Origin: Pseudomonadota bacterium
Lineage (GTDB): Bacteria; Pseudomonadota; Gammaproteobacteria; Burkholderiales; Ferrovaceae
Direction of reading: 5' to 3'
Assembly: GCA_021832305.1 (NCBI GenBank)
Contig: JAKBLB010000008.1
Location: forward strand, 2,538-66,537
DNA: 64,000 bases
In this document: positions 41,690 through 50,201 of the stretch, piece after piece
Layout of the letters: every line of letters starts with the position of its first letter
How positions within the stretch are numbered: position 1 is the stretch's first letter
The notes under the pieces: model-generated
Told to the model about the DNA's origin: nothing
Database searches by the model: none
What the model saw: only the letters and a program-made list of their open reading frames with translations
Made by a program: the position numbers and the translations under genes

Positions 41690-42141
41690 TCGGAGGAGGG
41701 GTCGGACTGTTTTTCCAGGCTGTGGCGCAACTGTTCGAGATGTTGGCGCAGGGTTTCCAGGGTCTCCCGGCCCAGCAGGGCGAAGACCGGTTCCAGGTGG
41801 GCCAGATGGGCCGAAAATACCCGCGCAAACAGTTCTTCGCCCGCAGGACTCAACCTGACCAGAGTGCTGCGTCCGTCGGTAGGGTGAGAAATCCTGGTGA
41901 TCAGGCCTTTTTGCTCGAGACGGTCGAGTACGCCCGTCAGGGTTCCCTTGACCATCAAGGTTTTTTGACCGATATCCCGACAGTTCATGCCCTGAGTATT
42001 GCCCAGGGTGGCAATGACATCGAACTGGGGCGTCGTCAGCCCCAGGGTTCGGATATGGCTACCCGAAAAGGCATCAAAGGCCTGATAGGTGCGCACCAAT
42101 TCGCGCAACGTGGGGAGGAATTCAAAACGAGTGGCTGGCAT
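41659..42141 (-). CDS. MarR-family transcriptional regulator
   Basis: LTTPQFDVIATLG...GTLTGVLDRLEQKGLITRISHPTDGRSTLVRLSPAGEEL. Confidence 0.92.
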   Translation of the reverse strand: MPATRFEFLPTLRELVRTYQAFDAFSGSHIRTLGLTTPQFDVIATLGNTQGMNCRDIGQKTLMVKGTLTGVLDRLEQKGLITRISHPTDGRSTLVRLSPAGEELFARVFSAHLAHLEPVFALLGRETLETLRQHLEQLRHSLEKQSDPSSDQEDFSRERR

Positions 42142-42148
42142 AAAGGGG

Positions 42149-42176
42149 TTGCGTATTTAGTACGAACGCGTACAAT
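42149..42176 (+). promoter_or_regulatory. Promoter with embedded inverted repeat between marR-type gene and CDGSH gene
   Basis: TTGCGT-N16-TACAAT, with GTACG-AACG-CGTAC (42160-42173) in and across the spacer/-10 region. Confidence 0.5.
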
Positions 42177-42216
42177 ATGATTTCCGAAAAATCGTTTCAT
42201 TATACAGGAGAACATC

Positions 42217-42438
42217 ATGCCTCACGCAGTGGAAGTCAAGCAAGGTCAGGAATATTGGCTCTGTGTTTGTGGAAAGAGCCCCGATGGACTGTGTAATGGT
42301 TCCCATGAAGGGTCTGGAAAAAGCCCCCGCCAATTCATTGCCGAACAAGATGAAACCCTGTACATCTGCGGTTGTGGTCAGTCTTTCAACAGCCCTTTCT
42401 GTGACGGTACCCATAAAACCCTAGCGTCGATCCTGTGA
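42217..42438 (+). CDS. CDGSH iron-sulfur domain protein (two CDGSH-like motifs)
   Basis: CVCGKSPDGLCNGSH and CGCGQSFNSPFCDGTH. Confidence 0.93.
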   Translation: MPHAVEVKQGQEYWLCVCGKSPDGLCNGSHEGSGKSPRQFIAEQDETLYICGCGQSFNSPFCDGTHKTLASIL

Positions 42439-42451
42439 CGGAATCACTCAC

Positions 42452-42480
42452 CTCGGGCACTTTTGTGTCCGAGAGTTTGT
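42452..42480 (+). terminator. Rho-independent terminator after the CDGSH gene
   Basis: CTCGGGCAC-TTTT-GTGTCCGAG (one G-T pair) followed by AGTTTGTTTT. Confidence 0.7.
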
Positions 42481-42510
42481 TTTAAGTCTAAATTGCGTTA
42501 GAATCACAGA

Positions 42511-43965
42511 ATGGACCCCCCCCTCTTTTCCCGGGATTTTTTTCGACCGCCCCTTTGGCACGACTGGGGGGAGGGGTTCGTTCGTCAAACGCGTTGTGAA
42601 GGTTTGCCCGAGCCTCAGTGGGGATTATGGAATTCGACCCTGGCACAGGAACTGGGTTTGCCCGAAGCCCCTACGCAGGAAGCCAGTGCCTACTTCTCGG
42701 GGAATGGACCGCAAATGCCTTGGTGCAGCGCTTACGCCGGCCATCAATTTGGCCTGTGGGCAGGGTTACTGGGCGATGGACGGGCCCATACCCTGGGGCG
42801 AATTCCGGCCGGGAATCAGGAAATTCAACTCAAGGGGGCAGGCATGACCCCTTATTCGCGGCGCGGAGACGGGCGCGCCGTGCTGCGCTCTTCCCTGCGT
42901 GAATATCTGGGGTCAGAAGCCATGGCGGGTTTGGGGATTCCCACCACCCGTGCTCTGGCCCTGATGACTTCCCACCTGCCCGTGCGACGCGAAACGCGCG
43001 AAACTGCCGCGGTCGTGGCGCGCGTGGCCCCCAGTTTTTTGCGTTTTGGTCATGTGGAACATTTGGCCTGGCATGGGTTCCCCACCGAATTGAAGCGATT
43101 GCTCGATTTATTGATGGTGTTTCATTACCCTGAGGCCAGACACCAGCCCAATCCGGTGTTGAGCGTACTGGAGGAGGTGGTTGAACGTACCGCCCACCTC
43201 ATGGCTGCCTGGCAGTCGGTGGGGTTTTGCCATGGGGTCATGAATACCGATAATATGTCCCTGCTGGGGTTGACGCTCGACTATGGGCCCTTTGCTTTTC
43301 TCGACCGTTTCGACCCGCAGTTCATCGGCAATCATTCCGATCAGGAAGGACGTTATGCCTATGACCAACAACCCTGGATCGGGGCCTGGAATTGTGCGGT
43401 CCTGGGCAGCGCGTTGAGTGCGCTGATCGACGATGAAAAGGGCATACAGGTCGTGCTGGGGCGGTACAATACGCTGTTTGCCACGTCCCTGCTGAACCGT
43501 TTTCGCCGCAAATTGGGATTGCAGCAAGCGTTGCCGGGGGACCAGCCCCTGGTAGATACCCTGCTGTCTCTCCTGCACCAGAATCGGGCGGATTTTACCC
43601 GCTTCTTTCGCTTTCTGGCCCAGGATGCGGTGCAGACGGAACCCGCTCGTCTGGAGGAAGAAGAGGAATTTCAAGGCCCTTCCCCCTGGACTGAATGGGT
43701 GAGAGACTACCAGGAACGATGTGCGCGGGAAGAAGGTTCTGCGTTGGCGCGGGCACAGGGGATGCGCGCTATCAACCCCAAATATGTTTTGCGCACTTAT
43801 CTGGCAGAATTGGCGATTCGTCAGGCCCAACAGGGAGACTTTGCAATGGCTCGCAACCTGGAAAGCGTACTGCGTACCCCCTGTGACGAGCATCCCGAAT
43901 TTTCTTCCTGGGCTCTTGCGCCTCCGGACTGGGCCGGGGCGTTGACTCTGAGTTGCTCGTCGTGA
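42511..43965 (+). CDS. selO: Protein adenylyltransferase SelO/YdiU
   Basis: CSAYAGHQFGLWAGLLGDGRA; QLKGAGMTPYSRRGDGRAVLRSSLREYL; HGVMNTDNMSLLGLTLDYGPFAFLD. Confidence 0.95.
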   Translation: MDPPLFSRDFFRPPLWHDWGEGFVRQTRCEGLPEPQWGLWNSTLAQELGLPEAPTQEASAYFSGNGPQMPWCSAYAGHQFGLWAGLLGDGRAHTLGRIPAGNQEIQLKGAGMTPYSRRGDGRAVLRSSLREYLGSEAMAGLGIPTTRALALMTSHLPVRRETRETAAVVARVAPSFLRFGHVEHLAWHGFPTELKRLLDLLMVFHYPEARHQPNPVLSVLEEVVERTAHLMAAWQSVGFCHGVMNTDNMSLLGLTLDYGPFAFLDRFDPQFIGNHSDQEGRYAYDQQPWIGAWNCAVLGSALSALIDDEKGIQVVLGRYNTLFATSLLNRFRRKLGLQQALPGDQPLVDTLLSLLHQNRADFTRFFRFLAQDAVQTEPARLEEEEEFQGPSPWTEWVRDYQERCAREEGSALARAQGMRAINPKYVLRTYLAELAIRQAQQGDFAMARNLESVLRTPCDEHPEFSSWALAPPDWAGALTLSCSS

Positions 43966-44684
43966 CCCTCCCAACTGCGGCGCAGGGCAGGCACTACCGT
44001 TATTATGATTTGATCATGGCGGCCTTTATTTGCATTCTGCTGTGTACCAACCTGATAGGGGCGGCCAAACAGACGATGCTCAGTGTGCCGGGTTTCAGGA
44101 CCTTCACTGTGGGGGCGGGGGTTCTGTTCTTTCCCATTTCCTATTTTTTCGGAGATGTCCTGACCGAGGTCTATGGCTATGCACGCGATCGTCGGGTCGT
44201 CTGGGCGGGATTTACGGCTCTGGCCTTTGCTGCCCTCATGGCCTGGGTGATCGTCTCCCTGCCCCCCGCGCACAACGCCTTCATGGCGACTTTTCAGGGG
44301 CAGTTGGAAGGAGTGTTCGGCAATACCTGGCGGATTGCTGCCGGTTCCATGCTGGCCTACTGGTGTGGCAGTTTTTCCAACAGTTATGTGCTGGCGCGTC
44401 TCAAAGTGAAGACACGTGGACGATGGCTATGGATGCGCGCCATCGTTTCGACGGCGGTTGGGGAGGGCCTGGATTCACTGCTTTTTTACGGGATTGCTTT
44501 TTACGGGATATGGGAGACCCGGGACTTGATCGAGGTGGCGATACTGGAGTATGGCATCAAGGTGTCTTGGGAAGCCCTGGCCACCCCCTTCACGTATGCC
44601 TTGGTCAATTTCCTCAAACGGGCGGAACAGGAAGATTTTTATGATGACCACACCCATTTCAATCCCTTCACTCTCGAGCCTTGA
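43962..44684 (+). CDS. yhhQ: Queuosine precursor transporter (YhhQ family)
   Basis: FPISYFFGDVLTEVYGYARDRRVVW; GTG start overlapping the selO stop (GTGA). Confidence 0.9.
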   Translation: MTLPTAAQGRHYRYYDLIMAAFICILLCTNLIGAAKQTMLSVPGFRTFTVGAGVLFFPISYFFGDVLTEVYGYARDRRVVWAGFTALAFAALMAWVIVSLPPAHNAFMATFQGQLEGVFGNTWRIAAGSMLAYWCGSFSNSYVLARLKVKTRGRWLWMRAIVSTAVGEGLDSLLFYGIAFYGIWETRDLIEVAILEYGIKVSWEALATPFTYALVNFLKRAEQEDFYDDHTHFNPFTLEP

Positions 44685-44687
44685 AAC

Positions 44688-45527
44688 ATGCCGGAATTGC
44701 CTGAGGTCGAAGTCACCCGCCAGGCGCTCAGCCCCCATGTGACCGGCCAGATCTGGGTGGGTGCCGTGATTCGGGAAAGCCGTCTGCGTCATCCCGTTCC
44801 CCCGGAGTTGGCGAATCCCGACCCCCAGCAGGTTCTGCAGGTGCGAAGACGGGGAAAATATCTGGTGCTGGAGATGAGCCACGGGGCGCTGATCGTTCAT
44901 CTGGGCATGAGCGGCACCCTGCGCTACCTGACCCAGTCGGTGCCCGCGCAACGGCATGATCACGTGGACCTGTTGTTCGCGGACGGGAGCCTGGTGCGCT
45001 ATCGCGATCCGCGCCGATTTGGCGCACTGCTCTGGGTCCCCCGTCTCCCAGAAAACTCTCCGGAGCCATTCTGGCAGGCCCACCCCTGCTTTGCCAGAAT
45101 GGGCGTGGAGCCCCTTGAATCAGGGTTTGACGGAGCCTGGTTTCATCGCGTCACGCGCGGTTTGAAGGGGGCGATCAAACCCTTGTTGCTGGAGGGGCGA
45201 CTGGTGGTGGGGGCGGGCAATATCTATGCCTGCGAAAGCCTCTTTCTGGCCGGAATCGACCCGCGCTGCGCGGCGGGACGGATAGGACTGAAGCGCTACC
45301 ATCGTCTGGCACAAGCGGTGCGTCAGGTCCTGGAACAGGCCATCCAGGCCGGTGGAAGCACCCTGCGCGATTTTGTTGGGGTCACGGGGGAAGGAGGGTA
45401 TTTTCAGCATCAACACCAGGTTTATGGTCGCACGGGACAACCCTGCGTGCGCTGTGCAACCCCCATTCGCCAACTTCGTCAGGGACAACGCTCTACCTGG
45501 TATTGTCCACACTGTCAGCGCAACTGA
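44688..45527 (+). CDS. mutM: Formamidopyrimidine-DNA glycosylase
   Basis: MPELPEVEVTRQAL; C-terminal zinc finger CVRCATPI...CPHCQRN. Confidence 0.97.
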   Translation: MPELPEVEVTRQALSPHVTGQIWVGAVIRESRLRHPVPPELANPDPQQVLQVRRRGKYLVLEMSHGALIVHLGMSGTLRYLTQSVPAQRHDHVDLLFADGSLVRYRDPRRFGALLWVPRLPENSPEPFWQAHPCFARMGVEPLESGFDGAWFHRVTRGLKGAIKPLLLEGRLVVGAGNIYACESLFLAGIDPRCAAGRIGLKRYHRLAQAVRQVLEQAIQAGGSTLRDFVGVTGEGGYFQHQHQVYGRTGQPCVRCATPIRQLRQGQRSTWYCPHCQRN

Positions 45528-46185
45528 CCCGAGCTGCGATGAGTTCCAGGGTGGCGGCGTAGCGGGTTCGCAGGTCCTGGGGGGAGGAGACGGTAAAGCC
45601 GAGGTCGTGCAGTTGGCCATCGTTCACCCCATAGACCCAGGCATGGACAGTGAGGGGTTGCCGGCGCTCCCAGGCATCCAGGACCACCGTGCTCTGACAA
45701 ACGGTAAGTGCTTGTTCCATGGCGTTCAATTCGCACAGACGGTCATGACGCAGGTCGGCAGGGCACTGTTCGATGAGAGCCCAGTGCTTCTCGTGCACAT
45801 CCCGAACGTGTCGTAACCAGTTGTCGGCAAGCCCGATGCGCATCCCGGTCAAGGCTGCATGGACACCCGAGCAACCATAGTGACCGACCACCATGATATG
45901 ACGCACCTTCAACCGATCCACGGCAAACTGCAGGACCGACAGGGAATTGAGGTCACTGTGCACGACGACATTGGCCACATTACGGTGGACGAAGACTTCT
46001 CCAGGGGCCAGTCCGGTGATCTGATTGGCCGGAACACGAGAGTCGGAACAACCGATCCAAAGGTATTCAGGCGCCTGTTGGGTGGCCAGTGCCTTGAAAA
46101 AATCGGGGTCCGCGGCCAGCATGGAATCCACCCAGAGGCGGTTGTTGTCGAAGAGGTGTTGCAGAGGGTGAGGAGAAACCGTCAT
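45493..46185 (-). CDS. can: Beta-carbonic anhydrase
   Basis: IGCSDSRVPANQITGLAPGEVFVHRNVANVV; GHYGCSGV. Confidence 0.96.
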   Translation of the reverse strand: MTVSPHPLQHLFDNNRLWVDSMLAADPDFFKALATQQAPEYLWIGCSDSRVPANQITGLAPGEVFVHRNVANVVVHSDLNSLSVLQFAVDRLKVRHIMVVGHYGCSGVHAALTGMRIGLADNWLRHVRDVHEKHWALIEQCPADLRHDRLCELNAMEQALTVCQSTVVLDAWERRQPLTVHAWVYGVNDGQLHDLGFTVSSPQDLRTRYAATLELIAARVSCADSVDNTR

Positions 46186-46249
46186 TCGTTGAAATCCTTT
46201 GTTGAATCAGGGCGACCCACGGCCCATGAGGTACCGAAGTATACCTTGA

Positions 46250-47032
46250 TTAGTCCGGGGTTTTCGCTGGCGGTGGTGGTGCGTGGCGTCCTGCGCGCCA
46301 TCCGAGGATCAGCATGGCCAACGCAAACGCTTTTTCGGACCAAAAAACGCCGGGCAGACCCCCGGACCCCCGGAACAGGGCAAAGGCCGCGAGCATGACC
46401 AACATCAGCAAGGGTAGCCAGCGCCCCTGGGTCGTGCCCCAGGTCCAGCGCCGTGCCCAGGCCAGTCCGGCGAGGGCGCAGAGCCAGCCGCCCGCCGCTC
46501 CCACCAGCACATCCAGAGGCCAGTGTACGCCGAGGGCAATACGGGAAGCCCCTACGGCCAATCCTGCGAGAATCAGGGTCCAGCGCATACCGGGAGCGCG
46601 GAGCGGGAGACCATGGATGAGCAGGGCGATCAGGGTGAAGATGGCGGTGGTATGTCCTGAGGGAAAGGACCCATGTAACAGGCGGGGGCCAATGACCGTC
46701 ACCGTCAAAATGGCGGGGGGGCGCGGCGCATCTATCCAATGCTTGAGTCCATGGGAAAAGAGGAAGGCCAGCAGGGAGGCCAGCAGGGCGGCCCACAACA
46801 GATCCGGGCGGCGGCGCCACCAGGGAAATAGGATCAGAGGAACCAGCGTGGAGTCCCCCAATGCCGTCCAGTGGGTCCACAGCAGGGGGGGCAGGAAAGA
46901 GAAAATCCGGTGCAATACCTCGAACAGGGGCAAATTGGTGCAGGTCAGCGCGACTTCGAGGGCCAGGCCCAGGCATGCCAAAGGGAAGGTCCAGCGCCAA
47001 AGCGTTTGAGCAGGAAAGAGAGGAGGGGTCAT
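46250..47032 (-). CDS. PAP2-family phosphatase
   Basis: KHWIDAPRPP; GSFPSGHTT; IALGVHWPLDVLVG. Confidence 0.92.
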   Translation of the reverse strand: MTPPLFPAQTLWRWTFPLACLGLALEVALTCTNLPLFEVLHRIFSFLPPLLWTHWTALGDSTLVPLILFPWWRRRPDLLWAALLASLLAFLFSHGLKHWIDAPRPPAILTVTVIGPRLLHGSFPSGHTTAIFTLIALLIHGLPLRAPGMRWTLILAGLAVGASRIALGVHWPLDVLVGAAGGWLCALAGLAWARRWTWGTTQGRWLPLLMLVMLAAFALFRGSGGLPGVFWSEKAFALAMLILGWRAGRHAPPPPAKTPD

Positions 47033-48588
47033 TGGGGTAGGATTTGAACCAGATAGAGGCCCCCTGCGGCATGCAGGACGACATGGGGGGGGAGATCGGA
47101 GAGGTGGTCTGCCCGGGCAAAGACCCAGTCTCCGGCGTGAGCCGGTCTGTTGACGGTGGGTTTTCCACTGTATACGGCAAAACTGGGCATGCGGTCGTCC
47201 GCCACGATGGACCCTGGGTGCTGACGGGCCCACTGGGCCAGAATGCGTACCGGGGTTTGTTGCAGACGGGCGGCCACGGGCATGAGCACCGTGGTCAGCA
47301 TCAGGGTACTCATCACGCCGGTGGTGCCCAGCAGGGCCAAACTACGCGCCGAAGGATCGGCGGATATCGGGAGTGTCCGAATGACCACGAACCCCAGAAA
47401 GGCACAGAGTACCAGCATACTGACCACGCTTGCCCACCAGCTCCCGGTAAAAATGTCCGGGCCCTGAAGAAACAGGGCGCGCAGGTAGGGGTTGGAGGTG
47501 GTCTGAGCCTGATATTGGACGATGAAGGGTAAACCGATGATCAGGGCGGGCATGATGAGCCACGGGAGCCAGAGGATCCGGGAAGGTTTGAGGGAATGGC
47601 GGTGTTGGGCCATGAGCAGGAAGAGTGGAGGTAGCCCGATCAGCAGATAGTGCGGCAACTTGGTGTGCGCCAGGGAAAACAGGATGAAAACCGTGGCAAA
47701 CCAGAGCAGCAGGAACTGGGTCAGGGGGCTGGCGCGATCGCGCCAACCTTCTCCCAGTGATTTCAATAACAGAGGGGTATGCGGCCAGGCAATCACCAGC
47801 AGCACGGGAAGGTAATACAGGACACTTCCCCCGTGTCCCTGCATCGTGCCGGTGAGGCGTCCGAGGTTTTCCCGCCACAAAAAATAATCGATGAAGCGTG
47901 TTCCCATCAAGTGGTATTGGATGACATACCAGGGTAGGGCCAGCGCACAAAAAGTGAGCCATCCCCAGCCATTGAAGGCGCTGCGGAACCAATTCTTCCA
48001 TTCCTTACGGAGTCCGTAGAACAGGAAACTGGTGAGTGCGGGGACGACCACGGCCACCGGCCCCTTGGCCAGAAAGCCAAGCGCCATCCATAGCCAGATC
48101 CGTCGTTCAGCCCAGGGATCCTGCTTTTTCCAGGCCAGATAGAGGTCCAGTTGGGCCAGGGTGATGAGGAGACAGAGGACCCCGTCCATTGCTGCGGCGT
48201 GGGCCGATACCGTGACACCCAGGGAGGTGGCGCAGAGCAAGGTGGCCAGAGCCCCGGCTTCAGGGCCCCAGTGTTGGCGCGCAAAGCGGCCCAGAACGAG
48301 CATCCAGAGCAGGCAGGCCAGCAGGGAAGGAAAACGAAAAACCCAGGCATGGACGCCGAATACCTTGACCAGAGGCGCCATGAGCCAGAAAGCCAGGATG
48401 GGTTTTTCAAAAAAAGGTTGCCCGTTCAGGGTGGGCGTGATGAAGTCGCCGCTGTGGGCCATTTCCACAGCGACTTCTCCATACTCACCTTCATCCTCGT
48501 CAAACAGGGGCAACTGGACCAAGGCCAACCAGGTGGTCAGTAGTGCCAGAACCCACAAGCCTTTCAGTCTGCGCACCAGATCAGACAT
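47029..48588 (-). CDS. ArnT/PMT-like glycosyltransferase family 39 membrane protein
   Basis: DEDEGEYGEVAVEMAHSGDFITPTLNGQPFFEKP; multi-TM. Confidence 0.9.
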   Translation of the reverse strand: MSDLVRRLKGLWVLALLTTWLALVQLPLFDEDEGEYGEVAVEMAHSGDFITPTLNGQPFFEKPILAFWLMAPLVKVFGVHAWVFRFPSLLACLLWMLVLGRFARQHWGPEAGALATLLCATSLGVTVSAHAAAMDGVLCLLITLAQLDLYLAWKKQDPWAERRIWLWMALGFLAKGPVAVVVPALTSFLFYGLRKEWKNWFRSAFNGWGWLTFCALALPWYVIQYHLMGTRFIDYFLWRENLGRLTGTMQGHGGSVLYYLPVLLVIAWPHTPLLLKSLGEGWRDRASPLTQFLLLWFATVFILFSLAHTKLPHYLLIGLPPLFLLMAQHRHSLKPSRILWLPWLIMPALIIGLPFIVQYQAQTTSNPYLRALFLQGPDIFTGSWWASVVSMLVLCAFLGFVVIRTLPISADPSARSLALLGTTGVMSTLMLTTVLMPVAARLQQTPVRILAQWARQHPGSIVADDRMPSFAVYSGKPTVNRPAHAGDWVFARADHLSDLPPHVVLHAAGGLYLVQILPQ

Positions 48589-48607
48589 GAACCACCTTCA
48601 GCGAGGT

Positions 48608-49906
48608 TTAGCCGGCACGTTTGCGAATGGGCGCCTTGGTTTGGCGTTGCTCAGACCAGGGCGTGCGGGCCTCGCGGTGTTGGGGACGATCCTGAGCCGG
48701 GCTATGACGTCCTCCCTTGCCCGCAGCAGGTCCTGGTCGTGCAGCAGACCGGGAGCTGGGACGAATGGGCATGCGTGGTTCGAATCCGGCGATGGTATGG
48801 ACATCGATGGATTTTCCGGTGAAGCGTTCGATGCGTTGCAGTTGCAGGAAATCACGGCTGCTGGCCAGGGAAATGGCGATCCCCTTGTTGCCGGCACGGC
48901 CGGTACGACCGATGCGGTGGACATAGTCCTCGGCGACTTTGGGCAGGTCATAATTGATGACATGACTGATGCCGGGGACGTCGATACCGCGCGCGGCCAC
49001 ATCGGTGGCCACCAGGACGCGCAAACGTCCATGGCGCAGTCCATCCAGGGTGCGGTTGCGGGCACCCTGGTGCATATCGCCGTGAAGCGCGGCCGCAGAG
49101 TGTCCTTGTCCGCTCAGGTCGTCGGCCAGCAGATCAGCATCGCGCTTGGTGGCGGTGAAAATGATGGCCTGATTGAGTTCGACATCGGTCAACAGATGGG
49201 CCAGCAGACGATTCTTGTGGGCCAGGTTGTCCACATAGTGGAGGCGCTGGTCGATGTTTTCATGGGCGGCCTTGAGGGAAGTGGCCTCGATGCGTACGGG
49301 TTCCCGCAGGAGGGTTTCGGCCAGACGTGCGATGGGTTTGTCGAAGGTGGCAGAAAACATCAGGGTCTGACGGGTAGCCGGGGTGGCGCTGGCGATGCGC
49401 TTGACATCGTCGATGAACCCCATGTCGAGCATGCGATCGGCTTCGTCCAGGACGAGCATTTCGACTTGGGATAGATCGACCCGACGACTGTCCATCTGAT
49501 CGAGCAAACGGCCCGGTGTGGCCACCAGAATATCATAGGGGCGTGCCAGATTGCGGTTCTGAACCGGATATGGGGTTCCTCCCAGCAAGGTGACGGTACG
49601 AATCTGTTTCAGATTTTTGCCATAGGTTTTGGCGGCTTCGGTGATCTGGCTGGCTAATTCACGGGTGGGAGACAGGACCAGCAGGCGTGGGCCTTTTCCG
49701 GTCAAGGGGCGGGTTGCCAGGCGATGCAGGGCCGGCAACATGAAGGCGGCAGTTTTGCCCGACCCGGTGCGTGAGGTGACCATAAGGTCGGAGCCCGTCA
49801 GCAAGGCAGGAATGGCCTGGGCCTGGACGGGGGTGGGTGCGGTGTAACCGGCTTCGGTGACAGCGCTGAGCAAACGGGGGTCCAGATTCAAGTGTTCAAA
49901 CAACAT
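48608..49906 (-). CDS. rhlE: DEAD-box RNA helicase (RhlE-like)
   Basis: TSRTGSGKTAAFMLP; VLDEADRMLDMGF; YVHRIGRTGRAG; basic C-terminus. Confidence 0.93.
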   Translation of the reverse strand: MLFEHLNLDPRLLSAVTEAGYTAPTPVQAQAIPALLTGSDLMVTSRTGSGKTAAFMLPALHRLATRPLTGKGPRLLVLSPTRELASQITEAAKTYGKNLKQIRTVTLLGGTPYPVQNRNLARPYDILVATPGRLLDQMDSRRVDLSQVEMLVLDEADRMLDMGFIDDVKRIASATPATRQTLMFSATFDKPIARLAETLLREPVRIEATSLKAAHENIDQRLHYVDNLAHKNRLLAHLLTDVELNQAIIFTATKRDADLLADDLSGQGHSAAALHGDMHQGARNRTLDGLRHGRLRVLVATDVAARGIDVPGISHVINYDLPKVAEDYVHRIGRTGRAGNKGIAISLASSRDFLQLQRIERFTGKSIDVHTIAGFEPRMPIRPSSRSAARPGPAAGKGGRHSPAQDRPQHREARTPWSEQRQTKAPIRKRAG

Positions 49907-50201
49907 GGGGGTAGTCAATGTACTAATCCTCGAGGGCGAAGCGACAGGTAAAGGGAACCCGGGAGGGTTCACACGAGCCTCAGATGAAAAAACAGCGGAG
50001 AACCGCCGGCGTAAGTCACTAACCGGCAAAAGACATTCAGAAATGAATGGATAAGGTCAGGGACACTGCACTACCTGTCGCATGCAGTGCTGACATGGTA
50101 ACAGAAAGCACAAACAAATGGAAGGACAAAAGTGAATATCCTGTCAGTCCCGGGGAATCGGGTCTGGAGAGGGAACTCCTTTCCTCCGGTTGGAACCATC
50201 G

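Noticed and set aside
43108-43974. 288-aa minus-strand ORF opposite selO
   Set aside because: Antisense shadow; selO motifs are clear on the plus strand.
48161-49474. 437-aa plus-strand ORF opposite the GT39 and rhlE genes
   Set aside because: Spans two convincing minus-strand genes and their junction; not plausible as a real product.
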